Made by a program: the position numbers and the translations under genes
Assembly: GCF_000003195.3 (NCBI RefSeq)
Contig: NC_012879.2
Coordinates: 41,112,338 to 41,176,337, forward strand
DNA: 64,000 bases
Source of the DNA: Sorghum bicolor
Taxonomy: Eukaryota > Streptophyta > Magnoliopsida > Poales > Poaceae
Direction: 5' to 3'
Notes under the pieces: generated by a model
Told to the model about the DNA's origin: nothing
The model's input: the letters and a program-made list of their open reading frames with translations, nothing else
Databases searched by the model: none
Shown: positions 43,891 to 55,584 of the stretch, piece by piece
Position numbering within the stretch: position 1 is the stretch's first letter
Layout of the letters: every line of letters starts with the position of its first letter

Positions 43891-44179
43891 TGTGGGGGTA
43901 TAAACCCCTATACCCTTACGGCTGGACTTGGGCCAGGAGGCTTGGCCCATTATGACATGAGTTCGAGGCTTGATCCGACTGCTTGGAGTTTCATGCAAAG
44001 AAACAGGACAAGATCAAGTAGGATTCTAGTCAGTTAGAATAGGAATTGATATTGTACTATCTTTGGCAATTGTAACCGACTAGGATTAGTTTCCATATAT
44101 GTAACCCTACCCTCTGGACTATATAAGGAGAGGCAAGGGACCCCCCCCCTAGGAGACTGTCGACTAGCTTTCATCGATA
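43891..44179 (+). repeat. Element G 5' LTR, internally deleted (289 bp)
   Basis: Starts TGTGGGGGTATAAACC like the B LTR and ends TTCATCGATA (B: TTCATCGACA). About 175 bases between 'CCCCCCTAGGA' and 'CGACTAGCTTTC' are missing relative to B, joined soon after a run of nine C. Confidence 0.8.
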
Positions 44180-44180
44180 G

Positions 44181-44198
44181 TGGCGCGCCAGGTAGGGG
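44181..44198 (+). other. Element G primer binding site
   Basis: TGGCGCGCCAGGTAGGGG directly after the LTR, the PBS form common in Tat-type grass elements. Confidence 0.75.
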
Positions 44199-44227
44199 GT
44201 GTGCGTGCAGCTCTCCCCACGAACGAG

Positions 44228-44898
44228 ATGGTCATCATTCCAACTTCCGCGGCCGTGGCTGAAGGTCTCACGTTCACCGTCGGCCACATCACTTGGACAA
44301 CTCATGGCGGTGGCCCTACGACCACGAGTTTGGAAGAAACCCAGATCCATTCTGGGACAGCAGACGCGTCGACTCTGATCACGTCGACTCCGAGGACTCG
44401 ACCTCCACTCCCTCGCTACAGGGCAAAGCAGGTTAACAATTTGGATCTTCTCCAAGCCCTCGATCGCACCGACCACCAGCTCCTCGAAGCCTCCAACCTG
44501 GTAGATTCGATTTCACGAAGGACCGATCAGGCGACAACAACAAATTTTCTCAACTCCCGTCAATCAACTCGTGCTCCACACACGAACGCCTAGGGACATC
44601 CCAGACCATAACGTCGACCACCGCGGGACGGACCGTCAAGCTCAAGACAAGCCCTCCAGACCAGCATTGCCTTTACGGCCTGAGCAACGCGGCTGATCAG
44701 TTTTCGCGACATACCCAATCTCTATTCAGGAAGGCAGGCTTGTCGTCGAGCCAAAACAGGCAAACAGCTCATCACTTCGTCAATATGGTCTCCATCCGCA
44801 CCCTGCCAGAAGACAAGTCCAGCAGTACAAGCTCCAGTACAGGATCTGTCCCCACCGAGGTTTTACACCCCGAGGACGAAGACTACGATTTAGATCTG
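44228..44898 (+). pseudogene. gag: Element G gag, N-terminal part
   Basis: ATG at 44228 ('MVIIPTSAAVAEGLTFTVGH'), open to a TAG at 44591-44593. It includes 'PPLPRYRAKQVNNLDLLQAL' and 'DHQLLEASNLVDSIS'. Coding-like sequence continues in shifted frames to the H insertion. It resembles the low-conservation N-terminal region of Tat gag; the capsid core is not reached. Confidence 0.55.
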
Positions 44899-46379
44899 TG
44901 TTGACATTCGTTAAGTGCAATAAGAATAAGAAAAATTCCGCAAGCGCACAGAACATCATCGTAGCATTTTACCGGGAGTATTCCAGGTATCGTTATTTAT
45001 ATTTTACCACTGGGAAGCTAAGGTCAAAAAAATCTGATAACTTACTATCATGCATCTACTAATTTAATAAACCAACTAGACTAAAGTAGGGGTAAATGAT
45101 ATATGATAGGTAATAATATATAGGTGAGAATTCTATGATAAATGCGTAGATAGCCATAGCGGGAAGACAACCGGAGAGACATGGGTTCCTGTATACTTCT
45201 CTATTACTTCAGTTCTATGATAATAAAGAATGAATAGATATAGCAATCACATATTAGCACTTTGGGACATCAGAACACCAACCACAGAAAGAGAACTGAA
45301 AGGGGGCTGGGAAGCTCTGACTACGGTCCTACAAACACCGATCCGAATGAGGTGGAATACGTTGACCGTTAGGGCTGTCACTACCCTAGGGCTACCACAA
45401 CAATCCGTAGGACTGGGTGCAACCTCAGGTAACCTCTAGTATAGACACCACGTCTACACTAATGATTACTACTCTAATTACCATGAATAACTAGAGCACT
45501 CGATGCGAACGGAGATCCTATGCCAAAATATAACAACTACACTACTCGATAATAATAAAGACATAAAAGTAAATAGAGAAGATAAATATATTAAAGCATA
45601 AGTCTTACAAAAAATATAAAGACATACCAAAACTCTGAAGACTTCTCCAGAACCGAAGCGCAGCTCCGCTCTCCCTAACTCCCGATTAGAACTAATCTAC
45701 TACATTGGAATGTCTAGCCCTAATTCTCTATAGAGGAAAGGTTATCCTTCGAGGGCACCTCTCAACTCTATAATGATGTGTTCTCCTCCAGGGGCCAGGG
45801 GCCTTGCATATATGTCCTCCTCCTTTATGTGTTTTTGGTTCAGCAGGCGATGTGGTACTAAACTTTCCACCATATCTCATTAAAATGCACATAGGCCTTA
45901 ATGGACCAAAATCTGATTTGGGCCCAATTAATCCCGGAGCACTTTTATGTGGAGTCCTTCTTTTATTAATATCTCTTGATTCCGAACTCCAAATATAGCA
46001 AATAATATATGCATTTCGATCAGCTCGACGAGATCTTTGTAATGGTGTACTCCATTCTATGATTCGTGCTTGTACCAAGGCGAGCGCCCTAGGATCAAGG
46101 GCGGGCACCCCGGCCCCGGGCCTGTCTCGGCTCCGCTTCGGTCGAGTTGCTTCTAGAGTCTTCCTGATTATGGAAAATTACCGCACACATTAATTCTCTA
46201 TGTAAACCCGACATGTGGGCCTTTCCTTCGTATTTCCTGATAACCCCCTGCAGAAATAGACAAACACCAAAACTCGTGGAAATCTGTCAGATGATACCCT
46301 AAGTCTAGGTGTCGGTTGCATTTGGATCCTTTTTCATGATTAGTTGACGGTTAAATGTGAGCATTAAGGACCGTCAACA
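44899..46379 (-). repeat. Element H 3' LTR (1481 bp)
   Basis: Plus-strand ends TGTTGACATTCG and GACCGTCAACA, followed by AGCTCCCCCAAGC, the reverse of a polypurine tract. The start is identical to 55329 onward, and 45140-45650 matches 63548-64000, so the two are the LTR pair. Confidence 0.85.
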
Positions 46380-48561
46380 AGCTCCCCCAAGCTTAACCTT
46401 TGCTCGTCCCTAAGCAAAGATGGACTCAAGAGTTTCTGCAGTGGTTTCATGCCTTAAAGGTACACATGCGTTCAAACAAGATCTCATCTCAGGGTTAGGG
46501 TAAACTGTTAAGATTTAAACTTACTCATTTTACCTTCCACCATGGGGCTTGCAACCATCACTTATATCTTGAGCAGTTAAAAGATAGAACGGTCTAGTCA
46601 AGCGCCATGTCTCTTGTTTTTCGATTAACTATAGCTCTGGAGTTTTTGCAGATTTTCAAATAAAACTCAGAGATTCCTTGTATGACACTATCTAATCTCT
46701 CTTTTGTGGTATTTCTGGATCCTTACCAAGGCAGTAATGGTGTATGCCTTCTCTCAAAGTATGTGGTATTTTTGGTATGAGGCATAGTGGTATTGCCTTC
46801 TCTCTCACCCTACTCTAATAAGGTTTTGATATCTGGAGCTCATAGGTGGGAGATAGCTAATACATACTTACAAGACACTTATTGCATAGTCAAACCATGG
46901 ATCCAGAAGAACAAGTCAATAAGTCAAATCAAGATGTGCATGTGTGGCGAATGAATCGTGATAATGGTGAAAATAATGGTGAAAGTCTAATTCTACTTTT
47001 GCTCTTTTGAGGGGTACATACCTTTCTTGCACTTGAGTCTTTTGAGGGGAATGAGACGCTCTATATTTCATTTTTCTTTTCTCTCAGGTGGGTATCTTGT
47101 ACCCCTAATTCTACTATCGGACACTTGTCCATTTTTACCTCTCGTCTCACTTTTTTCGAGGTTTCGGGCACTTGCCTCTTTTTATTTCCTCGTATTCACT
47201 TTTTTTCAGAGCACTCACCCTCCTGGAATAATGTAGCAAGTGGTAGTAACCAAAATATCTCGATCATTTATTTCACGGGGAATAACAGGGATAGGATAAT
47301 GTTTTTGGCTATTCTCTCCTAGATAGGAGTAGAATAATTTTGGGTGAATCTGGATATGGAAATGAGTGGATGTATGTGGATGCGTACTTCTGGAGTAGAA
47401 GCAGCATGTATGAGTGAACGTGCAAGTGAATCTTGATTTTAACCGCATGACAATCTCCTAAGGGTCTACACAGCTTGACCACACTCAATGCTCATAAGCA
47501 GTAAAAAGTAAATGTATGGTTTATAGTCTAATAAGCTTGTATATATGGCTGTGGTAGAATTTTAAACTCTTATCATATAGGAACTCATCATGCAACATTT
47601 TAAAGATTTTTAAAGATAAAATTCTCTAGAATTCTAGCATCTCTAGGAATAGATAAACAACAGCTCAACCTTCCCATATCATATCTGTTAACGACTTAGA
47701 CTTTTGATCAGGTACTCTTCCCGCGAATTCAGGTTTAGAGAAAGCTTTAAATTATAACAGTTATGCCTAAACTTGAAAGAGAGCTCAAATTTAAAAACTA
47801 GGTACTTGGCAGAGCAACTATTCATCATATCCATGTAAGAGTTTATCATTGAAGTTCAGTTTGGCATAGACACTTTATTTATTTATTTAGCAAACTAAGC
47901 AAAGATATATATAAGCACAAAATGTTTAATTGGGTTTTTATGATTATGCATTTTTATTATTATTTGAGTAAAGTATAAATGTGAGTAGACACACTTAGCT
48001 GGATAAATGAGGGTGCTCTCCCCCAAGCTGGATTTTAATGTAATTTCTTCTGATGTAGCTAGCAGGTGGCGTAGCCATATTTGAATGTTGGCAGCACCCT
48101 AATAGCGATTAGGATATCCTCCGTCTGCTAGTCTTCCTTGATCCTTGAATTCTGTGGAGCTCAAATAGACAACAAAGCTTTGTGGAACTGGTTAAGTGTT
48201 AGCATAAAATCTCTTAGCCTTTATCATGTTGAGCTTCCTCTAATAAATATTACTCTCTTTAGTAGGATAATAAATTTATTTTTATATTTTCATTTTTACA
48301 GGACAAGAATATATTTATTTTATTTTTACGCCACAACAGTGAATGGGTTTTATGCCACGAGCATACTCACATGGGGCTTACTGTTTTTAGCATTTTTATT
48401 TTCTTTTCAAGATAGCATGATTAACTAACAAGCTATTTAAGGAAAGTAAATAATTTAAGAAAAAAAGGAATGCAGAAGGGATAAATATGAATAACTACCG
48501 ATTTTACCTTTCGGCAAGGGTTCAATGTTTTAAGTCTTTTGAACAAGTCTTCTCACCGTGT
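46380..48561 (-). other. Element H polypurine tract and conserved non-coding block
   Basis: The polypurine tract (46380-46394) is followed by a block alignable in reverse with F1 38391-40598. No usable ORF; includes a pyrimidine-rich run at 47060-47210. Confidence 0.75.
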
Positions 48562-48830
48562 TTATTCTTTAGGTGCGTCATTTGAGTTAGGTGTGGACCT
48601 TGACATCTGCACCTCTTGATACAGTGTCACCCATGTTTTTCGTTTGCCCAGCAGTTCGAAGTGCGGCGTTGGCAGCATCCTCCTCAGTGTGTTTGTGCTC
48701 GTAGATCCAGGTCCTTCAATTGGTAGAGTCTGGGAGTTGGAAAACTCCTCCATATTTTGCACGAATTGTATCCTGCTCATAGAGACATGGCAGAGATCAA
48801 GTGCATGGGCTCTGTTGGTGGAAAACACTG
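48562..48830 (-). CDS. gag: Element H gag C-terminal segment
   Basis: Open minus-strand frame: 'RAHALDLCHVSMSRIQFVQN', 'MEEFSNSQTLPIEGPGSTST', 'MLPTPHFELLGKRKTWVTLY' and ending 'SNDAPKE' plus a stop at 48562. It is the best-preserved copy of the segment seen broken in F1 (38150-38390). No start codon of its own; the upstream part is displaced by J. Confidence 0.55.
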
Positions 48831-48838
48831 TTGGGTAT

Positions 48839-50107
48839 TTTAAACGCAAACAGAAAAATCCGCAAGTGCACGGATACCGATGTAGCCTTCACCCGGGAGT
48901 ATTCCAGAGTATCGATTTTCCACAGAGAACGTGAGTGTACTAATTAAGAATCAAGATCGCCCAAGGATAACTATATAATTATTTTTGGTGGGAAGAGAGG
49001 AAGTTTCCTGAGAGTTCTCTAGTTGATCTAAGAATCAAGAATTACTTCAAGATTATCTATATCGGGACATCAGAGCACTAACCACAAAAAGAGATGAGAA
49101 GGGCGCTAGGAAGGTCTGACTACGGTCCTACAAACACCGATCCGAACGTGGTGGAATATGTCGACCGTTAGGGCTGTCACTACCCTAAGGCTACCACAAC
49201 AATCCGCAGGATTAGGTGCAATTCCAGGTAATTGCAAGACTAAACACCACGTCTAATCTATTAATTACTACTCTAGCGTTATAAAGACTAGAGCACTTGA
49301 TGCAAGTGGGAATCCAATAAATAACTTGAATGTAAATAAAAGTAATTAAAGAACTCAGGAATTATGAATTAAAGAACTTGGAGAGCGATGAAGAACGAAC
49401 CAGATGCTGCAAAAGTATAATGTTGAGGAAGATCCGACAGATCCGGCTCCTCCTCCGCTCTCCTCTTCTCTCTCCCTATTTTCTAGATTACAACTAGAAC
49501 TAACTAGAACTAGAACTAGAGGAACTAGAACTAGAACTAGATGAACTAGAACTAGATCTAGATGAACTAGAGGTAGAACTAGAAGAACTAGAGGGATCCT
49601 CTCTACTTGGATAAAGAATTGAAACCCTAGCTTTGATTCTGTAGAAGAGGTATGATCTCCAGGGGCCAGGGGGTCTGGTTTTATAGTCCCTTCAAGTGAA
49701 TCTAGGCCGTTGGATCAAACCGACATTGATTGAACGGTTATCCTTGATCCTTTAGGTCGGTGGAGCAATATCCCGAAAGAGAGTCCTGATTGGACTCTAT
49801 GTGACGGCGGGCGCCCAGGAGAGTAGGGCGGGCGCCCTGTCCCTGAGTCCTCTCAGCTTCCGCTTTGTTCTCGTGGCTTCTGCAGTCTTCTAGATGATAG
49901 AAAATTGCGCGGCACGTTAATATCTCTATGTAAACCTGACGTGTGGGCCTTTCTTCCGTATTTCCTGATAACCCTCTGCAGAAATAGACAAACACCAAAA
50001 CTCGTGGAATTCTGTCAGATAAAACCCTAAGTCTGGGTGTTGGTTGCATATAAATCCTTTTCCATGATTAGTTGATGGTTAAATATGAGCATTAAGGACC
50101 GTCAACA
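48839..50107 (-). repeat. Element J 3' LTR (1269 bp)
   Basis: TGTTGGGTATTTT...GACCGTCAACA. Shares the inner part with H and F LTRs but has a different outer part, so it is a separate subfamily. Confidence 0.8.
49490..49595. repeat. AGAACT-type minisatellite in the J LTR
   Basis: Irregular array of 'AGAACT', 'AGATGA' and 'AGAGGA' hexamer variants over about 105 bases, e.g. 'ACTAGAACTAGAACTAGAGG'. Not seen in the H, F or I LTRs. Confidence 0.85.
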
Positions 50108-52144
50108 AGCTCCCCCAAGCATAACCTTTGCTCGTCCTTGAGTAAAGATGAACTTAAGAGTTTCAGCAGTGGTTTCATGCCTTAAAGATACACATGCGTT
50201 CAAACAATATCTCATCTCTAGGTTAGGGTAAACTGTTAAGATTTAAACTTACTCATTTTACCTTCCACCATGGGGCTTGTAACCGTCACTTGTGTCTTGA
50301 GCAGTTAAAAGATAGAACGGTCTAGTCAAGCACCATGTCTCTTGTTCTTCGATTAACTATAGCTCTGGAGTTTTTGCAGATTTTCAAATAAAACTCAGAG
50401 ATTCCTTGTATGACTCTCTCTAGTCTCTCTTTTGTGGTATTTCTGGATCCCTACCAAGGCAGTAATGGTATATGCCTTCTATCAAAGTATGTGGTATTTG
50501 TGGTATAAGGCATAGTGACATTGCCTTCTCTCTCACCCTACTCTAATAAGGTTTTGATATCTGGAGCTCATAGGTGGGAGACAGCTAATACATACTTACA
50601 AGACATTTATTGCATAGTCAAACCATGGATCCAGAGAACAAGTCAATAAGTCAAATCAAGATGTGCATGTGTGGCGAATGAATGGTGATGATGGTGATAA
50701 CAATGGTGAAAGTCTAATTCTACTTGTGCTCTTTTAAGGGGATACATACCTTTCTTGCTCTTTTGAAACTTTTTTAGGAGAATGAGATGCTCTATCTTTT
50801 ATTTTTCTTTTCTCTCAGGTGGGTATCTTGTACCCCTAATTCTACTGTCGGACACTTGTCCATTTTTACCTCTCGTCTCACTTTTTTCTTTTCTTTCGAG
50901 GTTCCGGGCACTTGCCCCTTTTTATTTCCTCGTATTTTTTTCTCTCTTTTTTAGAGCACTCATCTCCTGAAATAATATAGCAAGTGGTAGTAACCAAGAT
51001 AACTTGAGCATTTATTTCATAGGGGAAAAATAGAAATGTTTTTGGCTATTCTCTCCCGGATTAGGAGTAGAATATTTTTAGGTGATTCTGGAGATGAAAA
51101 TGAGTGGATATATATGGATGCGTACTTCCAGAGTAGAAGCAGCATGTGTGAGTGAACGTGCAAGTGAATCTTGATTTAACCACATGACAAGCTCCTAAGG
51201 GTCTACATAGCTTGACCACACTCAATGCTCATAAGCAGTAAAAAAATAAATGTGTGGCTTTTTAAAGATTTTCAAAGATAAAATTCTCCAGAATTCTAGC
51301 ATCTCTAGGAACAGATAAACAGTAGCTCAACCTTCCCATATCGTATCCGTTAATGACTTAGACTTTAGATCAAGTACTCTTCCCACAAGTTCAGGTTTAG
51401 AACAAATCTTAATTAATAACAGTCATGCCTAAACTTGAGAGAGATTTCAATTTTGAGAACTAGTCATTGCAGAGCAACTATTCATCATTTCCATGTGAGA
51501 GCTTATCATGAGGGTTCATAGCGATCTTTATTTATTTATTTATTTAGCAAACTAAGCAAAGATATATATAAGCACAAAATTTTTATTTGGGTTTTCATGA
51601 TTATGCATCTTTTTATTATTTGAGTAAAGTATAAATGCGAGTAGAAACACTTAGCTGGATAAATAGGGGTGCTCTCCCCCAAGCTGGATTTTGATGTAAT
51701 TTCTTCTGATGTAGCTAACAGGTAGCAGAGGTGTATTTGAATGTCGGCAGCACCCTGACAGCGAGTAGGATGTCCTCCGTCTGCTAGTCTTCTTTGATCC
51801 TTGAATTCTGTGGAGCTCAAATAGACAACAAAGCTTTGTGGAACTAGTTAAGTGTTAGCATAAATATTTAGCCTTTATCATGTTGAGCCTCCTCAATAAA
51901 TGTTACACTCTTTAGTAGGATCATAAATTTATTTTCATAATTTTATTTTTATAGGATAGGAATATATTTATTTTATTTTTATGCCACCGCAGTGAATGTA
52001 CTTATGGGTTTTATGCCATGTGCATACTCACATGGGGCTTACTATTTTTTAACATTTTTATTTTCTTTTCAAGATAGTATGAATATGATTAACTAAGCAA
52101 ACTGTTTTAAAATAATTGAAAGGAAAAGGATAACTACCAAGTTT
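50108..52144 (-). other. Element J polypurine tract and conserved non-coding block
   Basis: Polypurine tract in reverse ('AGCTCCCCCAAGCAT'), then the same landmarks as in H and F1. No ORF worth naming. Confidence 0.7.
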
Positions 52145-53382
52145 ACCTTTTGGCAAGGCGTTCGGTGTTTTTAAGTCCTCCGAACAGGACTCTCCGTTTT
52201 CTCAATTGTCCTGGGATTCGCTGGATGGCGTAGTCGGTGGTTCCGGCAGCGCTTCCTCTTCATGTATAACTATCTTCTCTTTCCACACGTGACTCGGTGC
52301 TATGGTCTCCTCAGGACAGTTCTGTTCAAGCTGTATGTCTTCAAAGCTGTATGTCTTCAGACATTACTACTTCTCCTTCGTAGTCTACCCATCCGTCCTT
52401 GATGATTTGACTTCTCTGGTTGCGGTTGCGTCGTCTTCTTCTTGTCCTGACCTGCTTAGAATCTTCAACTATATAGTTAAGGTCAGTAAAATAGCGGCGT
52501 ACCTTCTCAGAGAGGAAGTGCATGTGGACTTCTCCGGTTCTAATGTAGATGATTACTTTAACGGTGCTGAGGAACAGTCTCCCAAGGATGATGGGTGGAT
52601 CATACTCGTCTTCTCCCATGTCAATAACCTTAAAATCATCTGGAGCTGAATGTATGTCGGTTTTAGGGGCATGGTTCCGAACAGGAGCTAATAGGTGACT
52701 GCGGCCATTATGTTGACGCCTGACCCAGTGTCGCAAAGCGTCTTCTAGAAGTTGTATCCATTAATGGAGCACTGGATGCTTGGCACACCTGGGTCGTCCT
52801 TTTTGGTCAGGAACGGTGACTTAAATTGACGATCTTGACCTCCTTGAACTGCAGTGATCATCTTAGCTGTCTCGGTCCACACTTGCTTGTTCCTGTTCCT
52901 CTGTTGGTCCTCTTCCTTGGTTCATGTCGGGATTGCTCTGGGATTTGTGTAGTCTTGTTCTTGAAGGAAAACATCTCCTTCCTTCCCTTTTTGTAGAAAC
53001 TTATCTTGGCAGCACTTGCGTAGATGACAGCTCCCGAGGTGTTCAGGAATGGCCTCCCTAGTATGATGGGTGCCCTCTCATCAGTACCAGTCTCTGTCAC
53101 CATGAAGTTTGCTGGAGCATCCAAGGTACCAACTCGGACGCGAAGGTTCTTCCATATTCCCTTTGGGAAACTTAGTGTCTGATCTGCAAGCTGCAAACAC
53201 ATGGTTGTTTTTAGGAAAGGATGTGTAAGGAATTTTTCATAGAGTACCCTGAGCGTAATGTTGAGGCTGGAGCCAAAGTCGCAGAGTGCTTCTGGGAAGT
53301 CCACCATGCCGATGGAGATCGGGATGACGGGGCATCCTGGATCGCCTCTCTTGACCGGCAGAAGGTCAGTAATTACTTCCAC
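52145..53382 (-). pseudogene. Element J tandem retropepsin region
   Basis: Two aspartic-protease-like domains follow one another on the minus strand. The first (53382-52858) is nearly complete: 'ALCDFGSSLNITLRVLYEKF' with the active-site Asp, 'LQLADQTLSFPKGIWKNLRV' and 'APIILGRPFLNTSGAVIYA', followed by a basic linker ('HEPRKRTNRGTG'). The second starts at about 52840 ('KSPFLTKKDDPGVPSI', 'TLCDTGSGVNIMAAVTY') and, after a gap that removes the 'LADxT...' part, resumes as 'FKVIDMGEDEYDPPIILGR' (52610-52650) and 'SEKVRRYF'. The second domain has stops and a frame change. It is the Athila type of retropepsin. No RT follows. Confidence 0.7.
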
Positions 53383-55302
53383 AACAGGGTTACTCCAATA
53401 GTTACGTCCTCAAGCATCTCAGAGCAGTGATTGCCTGAGTGTCCAGTATCTCCAGTGTGTTTGTGCTCGTAGATCTAGGTTCTTCACTAGGTGGAGTCTG
53501 GGAGTTGTAAAAGTCCTTCATATTTTACTCGAAGTGTACCTGCTCATAGAGACAAGGCAGAGATCAAGTGCATGGGCCCTGTTGGTGGAAAATACCAACA
53601 TAACCAAAAGTGTATTTGTTCTTCTCTAACCTTAAGCATAGTGAGCAAGACAAAGTTGATGGATAATAAGATCATGAGTGTAGCATTTAAAACATTTGTT
53701 AGATCAGATCGCTCAACCTAATGGAAAGATAATCTATCTAAGTAAATGTTTTTTTCTTTACATGACTATCATTTTCCAAAGATCGGATGTGCAACATTTT
53801 AGCTCATATGGTTAAGAGTGTGGGATCAAGAAGGTAGTACCAAGAACAAAGTTTAAAGGACTAAACATGTTGAATCAATTGGGTTGGTTAATTTGGAGTT
53901 ATAAATCATACATGTTTGTCTTTATATCCATGTGCATGCCAGAATCAAGGAGAAGCTTATAACAGTGACAGTCACATACTTAAGATGTTACCTTAATTGA
54001 AGAGTGATGGTACAATATCACCTTGTGGAAGCTTTTCTTTCTCAATGGTTGTGCATCTTGTTCGTGGCACTCTTCGTCTCATTCCATGGATTATCTCTCT
54101 ATGATAGACGAGCTATGTCTTTCTTGTGCAAATTGTTAAACTTCATGTGTCTCCCTCTTTATCTCCACTCTGAATTTATCTCAGGACTTCTCAAATCGAT
54201 ATTGAAAATTTTTCTACAGGGGTTAGTCCAACAAAATATACCAGTGTCTACACAAGTAGTTTTTAGTTCAATAACCAAAGTAGACTCCATGTCTAATCGG
54301 ATTAAGGAAGACTATTTAACCTAAGCACCATGCTTAATTTAAATGCCAATGGAAGTATGTCGAGTACTTCCAAACCAACACTTACTTGTGAATAGACAAA
54401 GGTAGCATGACAACATTATAGAGATCTACTCAAGTGGGGATGAAGTAGAATTATTAGTGTTTAACAAATTGAGCATGTCTTAAGGGTAGGGACAACCAAC
54501 ATAGCAACATGGCAAAGGATGTTTTTGTGTAAGGTATTCCCCCTAGCTTGAACAAGTCAAGTTTGGATGAATTTAATTCTGATTGGTTGGACATACCTTG
54601 TTGTTATTCTTCACTCTTTTACTTCAAGCCTGAATCGCGAAGATAACGGGATTGCTTCCCCCAAGCTGAATGTTGACATAGTCTTTAATCTTGAATCCGC
54701 ACAACACAGATGTTCTTCAATATTCTTGAGCTTCAAAATGTCAGTGATGATTGCAGCGCTTCCAAGTTGATGAAGATATCTTAATCATTCGGGATTCTCT
54801 CTTTAAATCATGTTAAACTCAAATAGACAACAAAATTTGTGGCACCGATTAAACATTAGTAGTTGGCCACTTAAGCCTTAGTTGTCCAAGCTTTTTAGAT
54901 TTTTCTTAATTCTTTTTCTAAGCAGAGTTTCAACAAGATCTCTTTCTCAATATATATATATTTTTTGGGTTTTAATCTTTCTATGAAGCAAAAAGGAAAT
55001 GGAACAGGATGAATGCATATTTATTTATTTTTATTCCACCACGGTGAATATCTGTGTGGGCTTTTACACACCACACAATTTATTCACATAGGGTTTTAGT
55101 ATTTAAGATGCAATGAGTTATATAAAATATTTTTATTATATTTTCTAATGCAATAATAATGCAGAAAGATAAATATGTTATGGAGAAATAAATATGCTAA
55201 AAACAAATGCAAAAAAGATAAATACAATAAACCTACTAAAGCTAGTGATACATTAAATTAGCAGACATCAAGATCATTATCAAAATCTTCACACCAATTG
55301 CT
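53383..55302 (-). other. H/J internal region without gag
   Basis: 53400-54600 is the reverse of the F1/I non-coding region (27360-28310 and 57870-59150). 54600-55302 is AT-rich sequence, with part resembling the 3' block ('CTCAAATAGACAACAAAATT', about 54811). The main gag ORF expected between PBS and this region is absent, so this copy lost gag. Confidence 0.6.
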
Positions 55303-55320
55303 TCCCCGGCAACGGCGCCA
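55303..55320 (-). other. Element H primer binding site
   Basis: Reverse of TGGCGCCGTTGCCGGGGA, eight bases before the LTR start at 55329; Athila type. It proves the minus orientation of the 55329 LTR. Confidence 0.85.
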
Positions 55321-55328
55321 AAAATGCT

Positions 55329-55584
55329 TGTTGACATTCGTTAAGTGCAATAAGAATAAGAAAAATTCCGCAAGCGCATAGAACATCATCGTAGCATTTT
55401 ACCGGGAGTTTTCCAGGTATCGTTATTTATATTTTACCATTGGGAAGCTAAGGTCAAAAAAATCTGATAACTTACTATCATGCATCTACTAATTTAACAA
55501 CCCAACTAGACTAAAGTAGGGGTAAATGATATATGATAGGCAATAATATAAAGGTGCGAATTCTATGATAAATGCATAGATAGC
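55329..55584 (-). repeat. Element H 5' LTR, first piece
   Basis: TGTTGACATTCG onward, nearly identical to 44899-45145. I interrupts it after ATAGC (55580-55584). Confidence 0.85.

Larger units (their letters stand above)
43891..44898 (+). mobile_element. Element G: Tat-like element of the B type, 5' part
   Basis: 5' LTR with an internal deletion, PBS and the beginning of gag; then H interrupts it at 44899. Its remainder must lie right of the window. Confidence 0.8.
48839..53600 (-). mobile_element. Element J: Athila-like element without a visible 5' LTR
   Basis: 3' LTR 48839-50107, polypurine tract (50108-50122), non-coding block and the tandem protease ORF, all on the minus strand. It is inserted in H at the 'GAAAACAC' site (48831-48838). 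No J-type 5' LTR exists in the window: J-type internal sequence passes without a seam into sequence ending at an H-type LTR (55329). The right limit given is therefore a minimum guess. Confidence 0.6.

Noticed and set aside
45230..45439. 69-codon ORF repeated at 63628
   Set aside because: Part of the H LTR present in both LTR copies; no sign of coding selection.
48839..50107. J LTR as a solo LTR
   Set aside because: It is followed by a polypurine tract and its own internal sequence, so it is the 3' LTR of a larger element.
53995..54324. Plus-strand ORF of 106 codons in H/J
   Set aside because: Antisense to the conserved non-coding region, with no counterpart ORF in F1 or I beyond chance.
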